Source of the DNA: Bdellovibrio sp.
GTDB taxonomy: Bacteria > Myxococcota > SpSt-1050
Length of the DNA stretch: 38,316 nucleotides
Assembly: GCA_020725805.1 (NCBI GenBank)
Contig: DYEF01000073.1
Span: forward strand, 1-38,316
Reading direction: 5' to 3'
Numbering within the stretch: the stretch's first letter is position 1; every line of letters begins with the position of its first letter. The notes under the pieces were generated by a model. That model was not told the DNA's origin and searched no databases. It worked only from the letters and a program-made list of their open reading frames with translations. Below, in pieces: positions 1 through 9,782 of this stretch. A program made the translations under genes and the position numbers.

Positions 1-400
1 GGCATTTTGTTTACATAGTCCTTGCAAACATAAGGAAACAAGAGGCTTAGAGAGACAGATTGCTTTTAGATAGTAGTAAAATCAATAATCCCTGCTCTCA
101 TACACTCTAAAAATACCAAAATTTTGGGGTATATTCAGGAAATTTTTTGCAATACCAAGTCTAAGGCATTAAAGCACAAATTATTATACCCGCGTAAAAA
201 ATCAAAAAACCACTAAATCGAAAATCCCTAAATCTTAAGTCCCAATCCCTCTACACTATCGCCTTCAGCACTATATCACTAACCAAACTGTGGTCTGTGG
301 ACTATGGACTGTGGACTTGCATTGCCTTCAGCTCTATAGTTTAATAAAACCGCTTTTTGTGCTATTCCAAAAAAAACCAGTTATATCCCGTCATCAAAAT
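1..400. other. Non-coding stretch downstream of the dcw operon
   Basis: I see no convincing gene here. The stretch is AT-rich and lies beyond the stop codon of the last gene of the minus-strand operon. It contains a near-palindrome at about 113-132 (ATACCAAAA followed by TTTTGGGGTAT) and a four-copy heptamer repeat at 289-316. The words GCCTTCAGC and CTATA recur on both sides of that heptamer. A possible transcription terminator for the dcw operon must lie here, but no strong GC hairpin followed by a T run is evident. No tRNA-like cloverleaf was found by eye. Confidence 0.6.
289..316. repeat. Heptanucleotide tandem repeat, four copies of TRTGGWC
   Basis: Four head-to-tail 7-base units are read directly: TGTGGTC, TGTGGAC, TATGGAC and TGTGGAC. 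The period is exact and only two units differ from the consensus, by one base each. It lies in the non-coding stretch after the operon. Short heptamer tandem repeats of this kind are known in intergenic regions of several bacterial groups. Whether this family recurs elsewhere in the genome cannot be seen from one window. Confidence 0.8.
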
Positions 401-892
401 CTAATTTATAGATTCAGAAAGCCTTCTTATAAAGTTCTCCTCATTAAAAACCGGCACATCCGGAAATATCTCTTTACACATCTTTGCGAATATCCCGTCG
501 GAATAACCGGCAATATCCTCGTCCCTAAGATTTCTGAATACCTTGCAATCCCCATTTCCGCACGAGGGAGAACGACTCTTCAGAATAAAGAGGTCGACCC
601 TTTTCAGTTTCTTCAGAAAATTTACTGAAAATCCTTCGAGTCTTCTCTTCAGTCTGGCACCTGTCGATTTCTGAATCAGGAGAATGTGTTTTCCTTTTGC
701 TATAATTCTGATTGGTCTTCTTGGCACCCCGAGCCCTATCTCCATCTCGGGACAGACGCTGACGATTATGTATCCTTTTGCTCTGAGAATCCTTCTTATG
801 TCATATTCCCTGACTACACCATCATACCTGCATCTGAATCCAAGCAGACAGGCCGAGACAACTGCTCTCTTCCTCAGAGACCTATTTTTCAA
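401..892 (-). CDS. DUF523 family protein
   Basis: This small cytosolic protein (about 163 aa) belongs to the DUF523 family, whose function is not established. It shows the family's N-terminal [13 protein letters not shown] motif, a [11 protein letters not shown] segment, the SRSPSCGNG motif and the closing AGYSDGIFA segment, so the conserved cysteines of the family are present. The frame is open back to 970, deep inside ftsZ. I chose a TTG at 892 because it puts the family motif about ten residues from the start; ATG codons at 925 and 937 are alternatives. It overlaps the end of ftsZ by 11 bases and so is probably translationally coupled as the last gene of the dcw operon. The family call is solid; the start is uncertain. 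Confidence 0.82.
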   Translation of the reverse strand: MKNRSLRKRAVVSACLLGFRCRYDGVVREYDIRRILRAKGYIIVSVCPEMEIGLGVPRRPIRIIAKGKHILLIQKSTGARLKRRLEGFSVNFLKKLKRVDLFILKSRSPSCGNGDCKVFRNLRDEDIAGYSDGIFAKMCKEIFPDVPVFNEENFIRRLSESIN

Positions 893-2060
893 AGTTCTTC
901 TGTTTTCTGATAAATGCGGGGACATCTCTTGGCTCATCGATCGGGACACTCGGATTATTCCCCATATCACCGATAGCAGTAACGATCTTTTCGGTCTCGT
1001 CTACTATCGGAAGACCGGGCTGTATCTTGCTCACTCTCTTCTGTGCCGGTATATCCCTGTCGACAAAGAGGTCGTTGGTAAATATCTCCCGCTTGTGCTT
1101 CTCGGTACGGTCAAAGCCTGTTGCAAAAATGGTAATCTTGATCTCGTCGTCGGCCATTCTGTCATCTATCACTGCACCGAAGATTATATTGGCATCGGGT
1201 GCAGCCGCCTCCGTAATCGAGTGACAGGCCTCATTGACCTCATTAAGGCTCATATTTACCGAACCTGTGACATTTATCAGCACTCCCTGTGCACCGTCGA
1301 TCTTGACATTCTCCAGAAGCGGTGATGAGACTGCCTCGTTGGCGGCCTCTATTGCCTTCTTCTCTCCCGACTTTCTTCCTGTCCCCATAAGTGCAAGACC
1401 CTGATTGGACATAATCGCCTTGACATCGGCGAAATCGACGTTGATGAGACCGGGGACATTGATTATATCGGTCACACCCTGCACCGCATTCAGAAGGACA
1501 TTGTCAACCATTAAAAAGGCTGTCTTGAACGAGACATTCCCTGCAACGGAGAGGAGTCTCTGGTTCGGAATTACTATAAGGGTGTCAACGTGTTTCTTGA
1601 GTTCGCTTATTCCGTTTAAGGCCTGATTGAGTCTCTTTCTTCCCTCGAATTCGAACGGTTTCGTAACCACACCTACTGTCAGAATTCCCATCTCCTTTGC
1701 GATACTGGCAACGACCGGTGCCGCACCTGTACCCGTACCACCACCCATTCCGGCGGTTATGAATGCCATATCGGTCCCAGAGAGATAATCAGCGATCTGA
1801 TTCTTTACCTCCTCTGCGGCATTCTTCCCTACCTCCGGATTTGCACCTGCGCCGAGCCCTCTCGTGCTCTTGGGCCCGAGCTGAACCTTTATCGGCGCCA
1901 GATTCTTTTCGAGACTCTGTACGTCTGTATTCATTGCCACAAACTCGACTCCCTGAATCCCCGACGAAATCATAGTATTCAGTGCATTGGTCCCTCCGCC
2001 TCCCACCCCGATGACCTTGATTACCGCATTCTTCTTTGCTTCCTCAATAATACTTATCAT
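882..2060 (-). CDS. ftsZ: Cell division GTPase FtsZ
   Basis: FtsZ is the tubulin-like GTPase that polymerises into the cytoplasmic Z ring. The 392-residue protein has the GTP-binding tubulin signature GGGTGTG at residues 106-112, an N-terminal [10 protein letters not shown] nucleotide loop, and the T7 synergy loop NVDFADVK at about 207-214, which completes the GTPase site of the neighbouring subunit. It ends with the conserved tail peptide DVPAFIRKQ (379-387), the docking site for FtsA and other partners, after a rather short linker. An AAAGGAGG Shine-Dalgarno precedes the ATG. It follows ftsA by 31 bases. Length and motifs are normal. Confidence 0.98.
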   Translation of the reverse strand: MISIIEEAKKNAVIKVIGVGGGGTNALNTMISSGIQGVEFVAMNTDVQSLEKNLAPIKVQLGPKSTRGLGAGANPEVGKNAAEEVKNQIADYLSGTDMAFITAGMGGGTGTGAAPVVASIAKEMGILTVGVVTKPFEFEGRKRLNQALNGISELKKHVDTLIVIPNQRLLSVAGNVSFKTAFLMVDNVLLNAVQGVTDIINVPGLINVDFADVKAIMSNQGLALMGTGRKSGEKKAIEAANEAVSSPLLENVKIDGAQGVLINVTGSVNMSLNEVNEACHSITEAAAPDANIIFGAVIDDRMADDEIKITIFATGFDRTEKHKREIFTNDLFVDRDIPAQKRVSKIQPGLPIVDETEKIVTAIGDMGNNPSVPIDEPRDVPAFIRKQKNFEK

Positions 2061-2091
2061 AATAAACCTCCTTTAAATTCCTTCCCGGTTA

Positions 2092-3324
2092 TTAAAACGA
2101 ATCCTTTACATACTGCATAAATCTCGAAAGCATGCCGCCCTTCTTCTTCCTGTTGAAATCGGACATTGTGGCATTCTGTCCGTAAAATCCGTAAAGCAGA
2201 AGCCCCAGAACCTCGGCATATTCGAGCTTGTTGTTGATAACGTCCTTTATGCCTGTTATTCTGTCAGAAAGGATATTCCCTATTCTGACCGGCATACCGA
2301 AAAGGTCCTCTGCAAGCTCAAAGATTCCGTCTATATACGCAGTCCCTCCGGTGAGCACAATACCCGAACCTATCTTCTCCATCGAGCCCGTCGACTGCAA
2401 CTCCTTGAGAACCAGTTCGAATATCTCCTCGATCCTCGGCTGTATGATATCGGCGAGCATCTGCCTTGCCAGAGAACGCGGCGGTTTACCTCCTACAGAA
2501 GGCACCTCAACATATTCGGTCTTTGATACCCTCGAGGACATTGCACAGCCGAATTTCTTCTTTATCTTTTCGGCATCCTCGGGCGGTGTCCTGAGACCTA
2601 TTGCCACATCATTCGTTATATTCACACCACCGAGCCCGATTGATGAGACAAAAGAGATCGAGCCCTGATGAAACATCGCAATATCGGTTGTCCCGCCACC
2701 GATGTCAAGAAGTGCGACACCGAGGTCTTTTTCTGCCGGAGTAAGAACCGCAAATGACGAGGCATAGGCACCGTAGACTACCTGTTTTACGCTGAAACCC
2801 GCACGGCTGACACATTTGACGATATTCTGTACCACGGATGTGGCGGCCAGTATGAGATAAACCTTTGCCTCAAGCCTCACACCGCTCATCCCTATCGGCT
2901 CCTTGATACCCTCCTGCTTGTCCACGATATACTCCTGAGGGAGTACGTGAATCAGTTCCTGATCCTGCGGTACCTGAACCGATTTGGCTATGTCAATGAC
3001 CTTCTCCACATCGTCATACGAGACCTCCTCCTTCTTGATGGCTGCCATTCCCTTCGAGGTGATTCCCTTGATATGATTTCCGGAAATCCCCACATATAAT
3101 TCCTTCACCTCACAGCCGGCCATCCTCTCCGCAATCGAGACTGCCTCCGCAATTGCATTTACGGTATCTTCGATGTTGATAATCACACCTTTCTTGACAC
3201 CCGTCGACTCGACACACCCGAAGCCGAGTATCGAGAGTTGTGATTCCTTCGTCTCGGCAATGAGCGCCACAACCTTCGAAGTCCCGATGTCAATCCCTGC
3301 AATGATATTTTCCCTCTTTCCCAT
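2092..3324 (-). CDS. ftsA: Cell division protein FtsA
   Basis: FtsA is the actin-like ATPase that tethers FtsZ filaments to the inner face of the membrane. The 410-residue protein shows the actin/HSP70 phosphate loops GIDIGTSK (10-17) and LLDIGGGTTD (205-214), the adenosine motif VLTGGTA (about 323-329), and the FtsA-specific 1C (SHS2) region near residues 84-165. It ends in an amphipathic helix, GGMLSRFMQYVKDSF (396-410), which is the membrane-targeting element. It lies between ftsQ and ftsZ, the usual order. No abnormality is seen. Confidence 0.97.
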   Translation of the reverse strand: MGKRENIIAGIDIGTSKVVALIAETKESQLSILGFGCVESTGVKKGVIINIEDTVNAIAEAVSIAERMAGCEVKELYVGISGNHIKGITSKGMAAIKKEEVSYDDVEKVIDIAKSVQVPQDQELIHVLPQEYIVDKQEGIKEPIGMSGVRLEAKVYLILAATSVVQNIVKCVSRAGFSVKQVVYGAYASSFAVLTPAEKDLGVALLDIGGGTTDIAMFHQGSISFVSSIGLGGVNITNDVAIGLRTPPEDAEKIKKKFGCAMSSRVSKTEYVEVPSVGGKPPRSLARQMLADIIQPRIEEIFELVLKELQSTGSMEKIGSGIVLTGGTAYIDGIFELAEDLFGMPVRIGNILSDRITGIKDVINNKLEYAEVLGLLLYGFYGQNATMSDFNRKKKGGMLSRFMQYVKDSF

Positions 3325-3341
3325 AGTGCCCTCCTTAAGGG

Positions 3342-4151
3342 TTATTTCCTCTGTTTGGTCCTCATAGTATATATCCCTTCCCGGTTTATATCCAGATATA
3401 CAATCTCAGGACTGATATCTGAATTCCTTGCCTCATTCAGTATCACATTAAGGATACTGAGCTTCTTATCGTAATTGCCCTGTCCAAGTCTTATCTCGAA
3501 TGTATTCTTAGCCGAAATAATGGTGATTTCCCCGCTTTTCTCGAGCAGAACCTCGGAGATGGTTATGTGCGGAAAGAGTTTTTCGAACTTCTGCACGACT
3601 TCGAATACCGTCAGAATCTTCTGTCTGTAGTATTCAGTCCTCTCGAGATAATCCTCCTTCGAGATACCTGATATAACAGGGAAATCAAAGAGCTCATCTG
3701 TCTCGAGTTTCTTGAAGACAACCGCATTCTCATCGATAAGATATATCTGCGAGAAGTTAATAAACATCACAGGAGTGTATTCAATCACATCAATACTTAC
3801 CCTGTCGGGCAGATGCTTGTGCACCGCTACCTTCTTTATCCACGGGTGATTCTTTATCTGTTCTGCAGCCTTGTCGGACGAGAACGAAAAGATATTCTCC
3901 CCGAGAGATATGCCCGAGAGCCCTATAATATCCTCTGCGTATGAATGCCTCGTCCCGAATACATTTATCCTCTTTACGGCAAAATATCCGGATGTCCTGA
4001 CATATCTGTAAAGCTTAAATATTCCGAACACAGATGCCGCAGCAAAGACCAGAACAATAAAGAGAGTAAAGTTTCTGATAAATAATCCGCGCACGAGCCT
4101 CATTCTGGCCACATAACGGCGGTTATTTCTCTTCTTTACCCTGATAGACAT
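3342..4151 (-). CDS. ftsQ: Cell division protein FtsQ (POTRA domain)
   Basis: FtsQ is a bitopic membrane protein that links FtsA/FtsZ to the periplasmic FtsL and FtsI part of the divisome. The 269-residue protein has a basic cytoplasmic N-terminus, one transmembrane helix at about 27-47, a POTRA domain at about 58-127 (containing ENIFSFSS and HPWIKKVAVHKHLPD), and a beta-rich C-terminal FtsQ domain. It starts two bases after the ddl stop and precedes ftsA. Sequence identity in this family is low, so the call rests on architecture plus position. Confidence 0.93.
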   Translation of the reverse strand: MSIRVKKRNNRRYVARMRLVRGLFIRNFTLFIVLVFAAASVFGIFKLYRYVRTSGYFAVKRINVFGTRHSYAEDIIGLSGISLGENIFSFSSDKAAEQIKNHPWIKKVAVHKHLPDRVSIDVIEYTPVMFINFSQIYLIDENAVVFKKLETDELFDFPVISGISKEDYLERTEYYRQKILTVFEVVQKFEKLFPHITISEVLLEKSGEITIISAKNTFEIRLGQGNYDKKLSILNVILNEARNSDISPEIVYLDINREGIYTMRTKQRK

Positions 4152-4153
4152 CC

Positions 4154-5242
4154 TCAGTAACTCCTTACAAGGGACGAACGTTGTCTCTCTCTTGCAAATG
4201 CAAGGGAGATCAGTCTTCTGACCAGTTTTTTATAACTCAGGCCACAGGCTTTCCACATCATCGGAAACATCGAAATCCCGGTAAACCCCGGAATGGTATT
4301 TATTTCATTTACAAAGAGCTCCTTTCCGCTCAAAAAGAAGTCCACACGTGCCATACCTTCAAGTCCGCAGGCAACATATGCCTTTACTGCCGTCTCTTTT
4401 ACCAGTCTCTCTGTCTTTCTGTCTATATCTGCCGGTACAACTGTCTTAGAGCCTTCCTTGATATATTTTGCCTCATAGTCATAAAATTCATTTACAGGGA
4501 TTACCTCCCCGGGGACCGCGGCCTCAGGTCTCTCGTTCCCCATTACAGCGCACTCTATCTCTCTTCCGCTGATGGACTTTTCAATAATCACCTTGATGTC
4601 ATATCTGAATGCAAACCTAACAGCCCTGCGCAATCCGTCCGCATTCTTTGCCTTACTTATCCCCACAGACGAGCCCAGATTCGCCGGTTTGACGAAGAGC
4701 GGATATCCGAACTCTTTTGCGGCCATCTTCATAATTTTCTGTTTCTCTTTCTCGCTCATATATTTCATCACTGTAAAAAACGGCACTATCTTTATACCGT
4801 TATCACGCAAAACTCTCTTGCAGACCTCCTTGTCCATACAGACCGCTGAGGCGAGGACACCACCGCCCACATACGGAAGATTCACCATCTCGAAGAGCCC
4901 CTGAATCGTCCCGTCCTCACCGAATGTCCCGTGAAGAACCGGAAATGCCACATCAAGTCTTGTGACTCTCTTTGCACCGCTTTTCCCCAGAACGACAAGA
5001 TACGGACTCCCGTTCTCAAATGAGAGTGTACAGATATCCCCCTTCCCTATAAGCTCACTGAAATCACCGATACCAAAGAGATTCTTTCCTGCATACCTGA
5101 AGGTCCCGTTCTTCTCTATCCCGAGCAGATAGACATCGAATTCTTCTCTGTCGATTGCGTTATATACATTTCTGGCGGACCTGAGACTGACCTCGTGCTC
5201 ACCCGACCTGCCACCGAATACAAGTAAGAGATTCTTCTTCAT
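4154..5242 (-). CDS. ddl: D-alanine--D-alanine ligase
   Basis: Ddl joins two D-alanines with ATP to make the dipeptide that MurF adds to the peptidoglycan stem. The 362-residue ATP-grasp enzyme begins with the diagnostic GGRSGEHEVSL (10-20). It has the ATP-grasp FVKPANLGSSVGI segment and the C-terminal Mg/ATP-binding EINTIPGFTGISMFP segment that follows a RVDFF strand. These residues match D-Ala-D-Ala ligases rather than D-Ala-D-Lac relatives, though the specificity is inferred from motifs only. It is separated from the murB stop by one base and is probably co-translated. Confidence 0.96.
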   Translation of the reverse strand: MKKNLLLVFGGRSGEHEVSLRSARNVYNAIDREEFDVYLLGIEKNGTFRYAGKNLFGIGDFSELIGKGDICTLSFENGSPYLVVLGKSGAKRVTRLDVAFPVLHGTFGEDGTIQGLFEMVNLPYVGGGVLASAVCMDKEVCKRVLRDNGIKIVPFFTVMKYMSEKEKQKIMKMAAKEFGYPLFVKPANLGSSVGISKAKNADGLRRAVRFAFRYDIKVIIEKSISGREIECAVMGNERPEAAVPGEVIPVNEFYDYEAKYIKEGSKTVVPADIDRKTERLVKETAVKAYVACGLEGMARVDFFLSGKELFVNEINTIPGFTGISMFPMMWKACGLSYKKLVRRLISLAFARERQRSSLVRSY

Positions 5243-5243
5243 A

Positions 5244-6164
5244 TCAAAACTCCCCTAAAAGTCTTATCTCGAGTTCAAGTCTGATGCCGAAGAGCTTCTG
5301 CACCTCCGAACGCGCAATATCTATAAGTTTTATAACAGATTTTGCATCCGCCTTCCCCCTGTTGATGATAAAGTTGGCGTGCATCTGGGATATCTCGGCG
5401 TCATTCAGTCTCAGTCCCTTAAGTCCGGCGAGTTCGATCAGTCTGCCGGCAGAATCCTCCTTCGGGTTTTTGAATACCGAACCGGCTGAGGGATATCCGT
5501 ACGGCTGGGATTTCTTTCTGTATTGTCTGAGTTCCTCTATGCTCTTTATCGACACATCCCTGCCTCCGTCCCTCAATACGACCTCGGCCGATAAAATTAC
5601 CGAATCCTCCGGAATACCGCACTCACGGTACGAAAAGAATATCCTCTCCCTCTCGATAGTCTCTATTTCACCCATCTCCCGCACCAGAGTCAGACTCTTT
5701 ACAATATCCGCCATCTCTCCCAGACGTGTACCGGCATTACCGGCGATTGCACCACCTACACTCCCCGGAATACCGAAACAGAATTCAGTGCCGATATAAC
5801 CCTTTTTCACGGCAAATTCGTTGAGTCTCCTCAGCGGTTCACCCGCCATCACATTCAGATGAACCTTCTGCTTCTCCTTTTTAATAACCTTTATACCCCT
5901 TAATGAGTTGGCGAGTTTGATTACGCACCCCTTAAGACCCGAATCCGAGACGAGTATATTGGTGCCGGCGCCTATGACATATCTCTTTATGCCGTTTTTA
6001 TCGAGGAAGTGAATAGCCCTGATAAGGTCATCCTGACTCTTGGGAATATAGAGCAGTTCGGCAGGGCCGCCGATTCTGAATGATGTATGCTTTCTGAGCG
6101 GTTCGTCGGCAAGAAAAGACCCTTCTACCAGAATGCGCATCTCTTTAATCCAGTCCTTCTTCAT
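5244..6164 (-). CDS. murB: UDP-N-acetylenolpyruvoylglucosamine reductase MurB
   Basis: MurB is the FAD enzyme that reduces UDP-GlcNAc-enolpyruvate to UDP-MurNAc with NADPH. The 306-residue protein has the FAD-binding motifs HTSFRIGGPA (26-35), GAGTNILVSD (65-74) and FGIPGSVGGA (130-139). It also has SAGSVFKNP (226-234), whose second serine is the proton donor. The compact form with YPSAGS is the type II MurB also found in Gram-positives and many deep-branching groups. The ATG overlaps the murC stop (ATGA) and has an AAAGGAG ribosome site inside the murC end, so it is translationally coupled. Confidence 0.96.
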   Translation of the reverse strand: MKKDWIKEMRILVEGSFLADEPLRKHTSFRIGGPAELLYIPKSQDDLIRAIHFLDKNGIKRYVIGAGTNILVSDSGLKGCVIKLANSLRGIKVIKKEKQKVHLNVMAGEPLRRLNEFAVKKGYIGTEFCFGIPGSVGGAIAGNAGTRLGEMADIVKSLTLVREMGEIETIERERIFFSYRECGIPEDSVILSAEVVLRDGGRDVSIKSIEELRQYRKKSQPYGYPSAGSVFKNPKEDSAGRLIELAGLKGLRLNDAEISQMHANFIINRGKADAKSVIKLIDIARSEVQKLFGIRLELEIRLLGEF

Positions 6165-7534
6165 CTCACCTCTCCTTTGAGAAACTCCTCCCCGATTTTA
6201 TAGACCGAGCCTGCCCCTATTGTAAGAATCAGGTCACCCGGCCCGGCATTTTCACTGAGGTATCTGACTATCCCGTTGAAGTCCGGCATATAAAGTGCCG
6301 TCCTGTTCCCGAGTCTTCTAATATTTTCGAGAAGAACAGACGAGGTTACTCCTTCAACCGGAGTCTCCTGTGCGGAGTATATCTCCATAAGAATCAGGTC
6401 CGGAACATCTTTGAAAAGATTAGCAAAATCCTCCATAAGCAACTGCGTGCGGCTGTATCTGTGAGGCTGAAAGACCACAAAGACCCTTTTTCTGTTCAGA
6501 AGTTCAGCGGTTTTGAGAGTAGCCATTATCTCGGTGGGATGATGTCCGTAATCATCTATTACGAGAACTCCGTTCTTCTCACCTTTGACCTGAAATCTCC
6601 TCCCGATACCCTTAAACGAAGAGAGGCTGCCGTTGATGACGTCAAACGGTATGTTCAGTTCATCTCCGACAACCACGGTGGCGAGGGAGTTCAGGACATT
6701 ATGACGTCCCCTCATACTGGTCTTTATCCGTCCCAGATATTCTCCCCCCTTGATAATATCAAATTCCGAACCACCGGAATCCATCACGATATTCGAAGCG
6801 GCATAATCACAGTTTTCAGAGAATCCGTATGTTATCACACGTTTTGATATTCTCGGGAGAATCTCTCTGACCGCCTCATCTTCCGCACAGGCTATTACAA
6901 ATCCGTAAAAAGGAACCTTACCGGCAAACTCGACAAATGCCTCCTTGACTGCATCGAAGTTCTTGTAGAAATCCAGATGCTCCCTGTCGATATTGGTAAT
7001 AACCGCAACGGTAGGTAAAAGTGAGAGGAATGAACCGTCGCTCTCATCGGATTCGGCTATAAGATAATCCCCGCTTCCCAGAATGGCATTCGTCCCGAAT
7101 CTGTTGAGCCTCCCGCCGATAATTACTGTCGGGTCAAGCCCCGCATCGATAAACATCGTTGAAATCAGAGACGTTGTGGTAGTCTTGCCGTGCGCACCGG
7201 ATACGAGTATGGAGTATTTCATCCTCACGAGTTCGGAGAGTAGTTCGGCCCTCCTTATAACAGGTATCTTAAGCTGGTGAGCCCTTACTATCTCGGGATT
7301 ATCGCTTTTTATCGAAGAGGAATAGATAAGCACATCCTTATTTTCGGCATTTTCACCTTTGTGCCCGATTACGACCGGAATACCGAGTTTTCTGAGTCTT
7401 GCAATATTGTCATTCTCGGAGATATCGGAGCCGGAGATTTCGAATCCGAGGTTAAAAAAGACCTCTGCAAGGCCGGACATACCTATTCCGCCGATACCGA
7501 CAAAGTGCATCTTTCTGAATCTTATGCGAATCAT
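6161..7534 (-). CDS. murC: UDP-N-acetylmuramate--L-alanine ligase MurC
   Basis: MurC adds the first amino acid, L-alanine, to UDP-MurNAc with ATP in the cytoplasm. The 457-residue protein has the three Mur-ligase domains: a nucleotide-binding GIGGIGMSG (13-21), the ATP P-loop GAHGKTTTT (113-121) with the Mg-binding NIDREHLD region (181-188), and the C-terminal domain with DDYGHHPTE (327-335), a MurC-specific signature. It overlaps murG and murB by four bases each, in an unbroken series of coupled genes. Confidence 0.97.
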   Translation of the reverse strand: MIRIRFRKMHFVGIGGIGMSGLAEVFFNLGFEISGSDISENDNIARLRKLGIPVVIGHKGENAENKDVLIYSSSIKSDNPEIVRAHQLKIPVIRRAELLSELVRMKYSILVSGAHGKTTTTSLISTMFIDAGLDPTVIIGGRLNRFGTNAILGSGDYLIAESDESDGSFLSLLPTVAVITNIDREHLDFYKNFDAVKEAFVEFAGKVPFYGFVIACAEDEAVREILPRISKRVITYGFSENCDYAASNIVMDSGGSEFDIIKGGEYLGRIKTSMRGRHNVLNSLATVVVGDELNIPFDVINGSLSSFKGIGRRFQVKGEKNGVLVIDDYGHHPTEIMATLKTAELLNRKRVFVVFQPHRYSRTQLLMEDFANLFKDVPDLILMEIYSAQETPVEGVTSSVLLENIRRLGNRTALYMPDFNGIVRYLSENAGPGDLILTIGAGSVYKIGEEFLKGEVR

Positions 7535-8619
7535 CCTCTCTTCCCTTTCACACTTGCAACTATAAAATCCATTATCTCGCGGGCCGCCTCCGGCTTTGCA
7601 ATCCTCCCTGCCTGCTCGGACATATTCTTAAGTCTCTGCGGGTCGTTTTTCAGTGATATAATAGTCTCTGCAAGTATCAGAGGTGTAAGGTCCTTCTGCT
7701 CGAGCATAACGGCAGCCCCGGCATTGACGAGTTCGATGGCATTCAGTCTCTGATGGTCGTCTGCCGCAAAGGGATACGGAATCAGGACAGAAGGTTTCTT
7801 GCAGACGGTTATCTCTGCAATCGATGTTGCACCCGAACGGCAGATAACCAGATCCGCTGCCCTGTATGCAGTGGACATATCCTCTATAAATTCAGTTACA
7901 TAGGCGCTCACACCGGCATCCGAATATTTCTTCTTAATATCCTCGAAATCCTTCTTCCCTGTCTGATGAGTAATATTGACTGTCTCTCCCCGCTCTGCAA
8001 TTATCTTCATCGCCTCCGCCACGACATTATTGACAAAATGAGCACCCTGCGAACCGCCGAATACAAGTATGGTGAAATATCTGTCATCTATCGATTCACT
8101 CAGGTAATTGTTGAAGAGCTGGCGGCGGACAGGATTTCCGAGCCATTCGACATTCTTGTTCTTGAAATACTTATATGAATTCTTGAACGCCGTGATTATT
8201 GCATATACGAATCTGGAGAGAATCCTGTTTGTAAAGCCCGGGACGATGTTCTGCTCCAGAAGGAAACTCTTCTTCTTCATCAGATACGCAGCAATTATTA
8301 CCGGAGCACAGGCATAACCTCCAGAACCGATTACGGCATCGGGATTGAATTTTCTTATTACAGACATAGCCCTGATAATGGCTACAGGCAGCGATACAAG
8401 TCCCGAGATGAATCCGTAGATACCCTTCCCTCTTAGCGGTTTTACGTTCAGGAAGACCGCATCATAACCCTTCTGCGGGAGAATCTCGCGCTCTATTCCA
8501 CGTTCTGCACCCACAAAGAGAACCTCATTACCCTTTTTACGCTGCAGAATCTCCTCGGCCAGCGCAATCGCCGGAAAGAGATGTCCGCCTGTACCTCCGC
8601 CTGAAAGCAGAAATTTCAT
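7531..8619 (-). CDS. murG: Lipid II synthase MurG (GlcNAc transferase)
   Basis: MurG transfers GlcNAc from UDP-GlcNAc to lipid I at the inner face of the cytoplasmic membrane, giving lipid II. The 362-residue GT-B enzyme shows the glycine-rich loops GGGTGGHLFPA (7-17) and GGSQGAH (188-194), QNIVPGFTNR (123-132) near the acceptor site, and the UDP-binding CRSGATSIAE segment (260-269) followed by PYPFAADDHQ. It overlaps ftsW and murC by four bases, so flippase/polymerase and lipid II synthase are made together. Confidence 0.97.
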   Translation of the reverse strand: MKFLLSGGGTGGHLFPAIALAEEILQRKKGNEVLFVGAERGIEREILPQKGYDAVFLNVKPLRGKGIYGFISGLVSLPVAIIRAMSVIRKFNPDAVIGSGGYACAPVIIAAYLMKKKSFLLEQNIVPGFTNRILSRFVYAIITAFKNSYKYFKNKNVEWLGNPVRRQLFNNYLSESIDDRYFTILVFGGSQGAHFVNNVVAEAMKIIAERGETVNITHQTGKKDFEDIKKKYSDAGVSAYVTEFIEDMSTAYRAADLVICRSGATSIAEITVCKKPSVLIPYPFAADDHQRLNAIELVNAGAAVMLEQKDLTPLILAETIISLKNDPQRLKNMSEQAGRIAKPEAAREIMDFIVASVKGKRG

Positions 8620-9782
8620 ACCTTCCCCTTTCTTGCCATTCTGTCCACCATAACACCCAGATCTGTCTTGAGCGCATCTGCATCCTCAACCGCATTATTG
8701 CTGTTGAGATAGATGTTGTTCAGAATTCCCACACCGGCAAGAGAGAATATTATTGACGAACCCCCGTAACTGATGAACGGAAGCGTAAGTCCCTTTGTCG
8801 GGATAAGACTCATAACGACCGCTGTATTTATCAGCACCTGATATGCAAACATTATCGTTATTGCAGACCCAAGATACATCCCGAAAAGGTCTCTTGCCCT
8901 CAATGCTATCCTGAATCCGGCAATTATGAATATAAGAAAGAAGACCATCAGAACGGTGACACCTGCAAAGCCCGTCTCCTCCCCTATAATCGAGAGAATG
9001 AAATCCGTATGTGCAGCGGGCAGATAGAGGAGTTTCTGCTTACTCATACCAAGTCCCTGACCGAATAGTCCGCCCGAACCGAGCGAAATAAGGGATTCGT
9101 AGATCTGATAGCCTATCGTATCCTTGTGTACCTCCGGATCAAGAAACGCCATAATCCTTGCACGTTTATAGGGAGAGCGCATAATGATATAATAAACAGC
9201 CGGGATTGCAGCTATTACGAGTCCGAAGATATAACTGAGCCTGGTTCCAGCGATAAAATAGAGAGATAAAAACGTAAAGAGCAGAAGTACGGTAGTACCG
9301 AAATCCGGTTGTTTCAGAAGGATTACAGCCACTATCATCATCACAAAGAGGCCCGGCAGAAATCCGCCCTTGAAGGAACTGATCTTCTCCTGTGATTTGC
9401 TTATAAGGTAGGAGATATAAATTACAAAGCCGTATTTCAGTATTTCAGATGGCTGAAATGTAATAAAACCAAGATTTATCCATCGTCTTGCCCCGTTCTT
9501 AATAACTCCTATCTTTGGGATGTAGACCATAAGCACAAGCAGAATGCAGATGGATATAATCAGATACGGGTGTCTCTTGAAGACCGAATAATCGGTCCTC
9601 GAGAGAATAACCATAGCCACAAGCCCTATCCCGACATACAGAAGATGCTTGAAGAGGAAGTACTCGGGATTATCAAACCGCTTATATGCATATACAGAGG
9701 AACTGGAATAAATAAAGACTATACCTATCGACACAAGTACCAGTACGGTGTAATTCAGAATCCTGTTGTAATTCGTATTCAT
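8616..9782 (-). CDS. ftsW: Septal peptidoglycan polymerase FtsW (SEDS family)
   Basis: FtsW is the SEDS-family glycosyltransferase that polymerises lipid II at the septum together with FtsI. The 388-residue protein has about ten hydrophobic helices, the conserved KNGARRWINLG segment after helix 3, the FQPSEILK motif, the large extracellular loop with GQGLGMSKQK and HTDFI, and the family signature PFISYGGSS near the end. It is flanked by murD and murG with four-base overlaps. In the dcw position FtsW rather than RodA is the expected member. Confidence 0.95.
   Translation of the reverse strand: MNTNYNRILNYTVLVLVSIGIVFIYSSSSVYAYKRFDNPEYFLFKHLLYVGIGLVAMVILSRTDYSVFKRHPYLIISICILLVLMVYIPKIGVIKNGARRWINLGFITFQPSEILKYGFVIYISYLISKSQEKISSFKGGFLPGLFVMMIVAVILLKQPDFGTTVLLLFTFLSLYFIAGTRLSYIFGLVIAAIPAVYYIIMRSPYKRARIMAFLDPEVHKDTIGYQIYESLISLGSGGLFGQGLGMSKQKLLYLPAAHTDFILSIIGEETGFAGVTVLMVFFLIFIIAGFRIALRARDLFGMYLGSAITIMFAYQVLINTAVVMSLIPTKGLTLPFISYGGSSIIFSLAGVGILNNIYLNSNNAVEDADALKTDLGVMVDRMARKGKV

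Noticed and set aside
113-132. Near-palindrome as dcw operon terminator
   Set aside because: The stem is AT-rich, the arms are offset, and it lies about 270 bases beyond the last stop codon. Evidence is insufficient.
684-1325. Long plus-strand open frame opposite ftsZ
   Set aside because: It is the antisense shadow of ftsZ/DUF523 codons, with no family motif and no ribosome site. The same applies to the other plus-strand frames across 401-19692.
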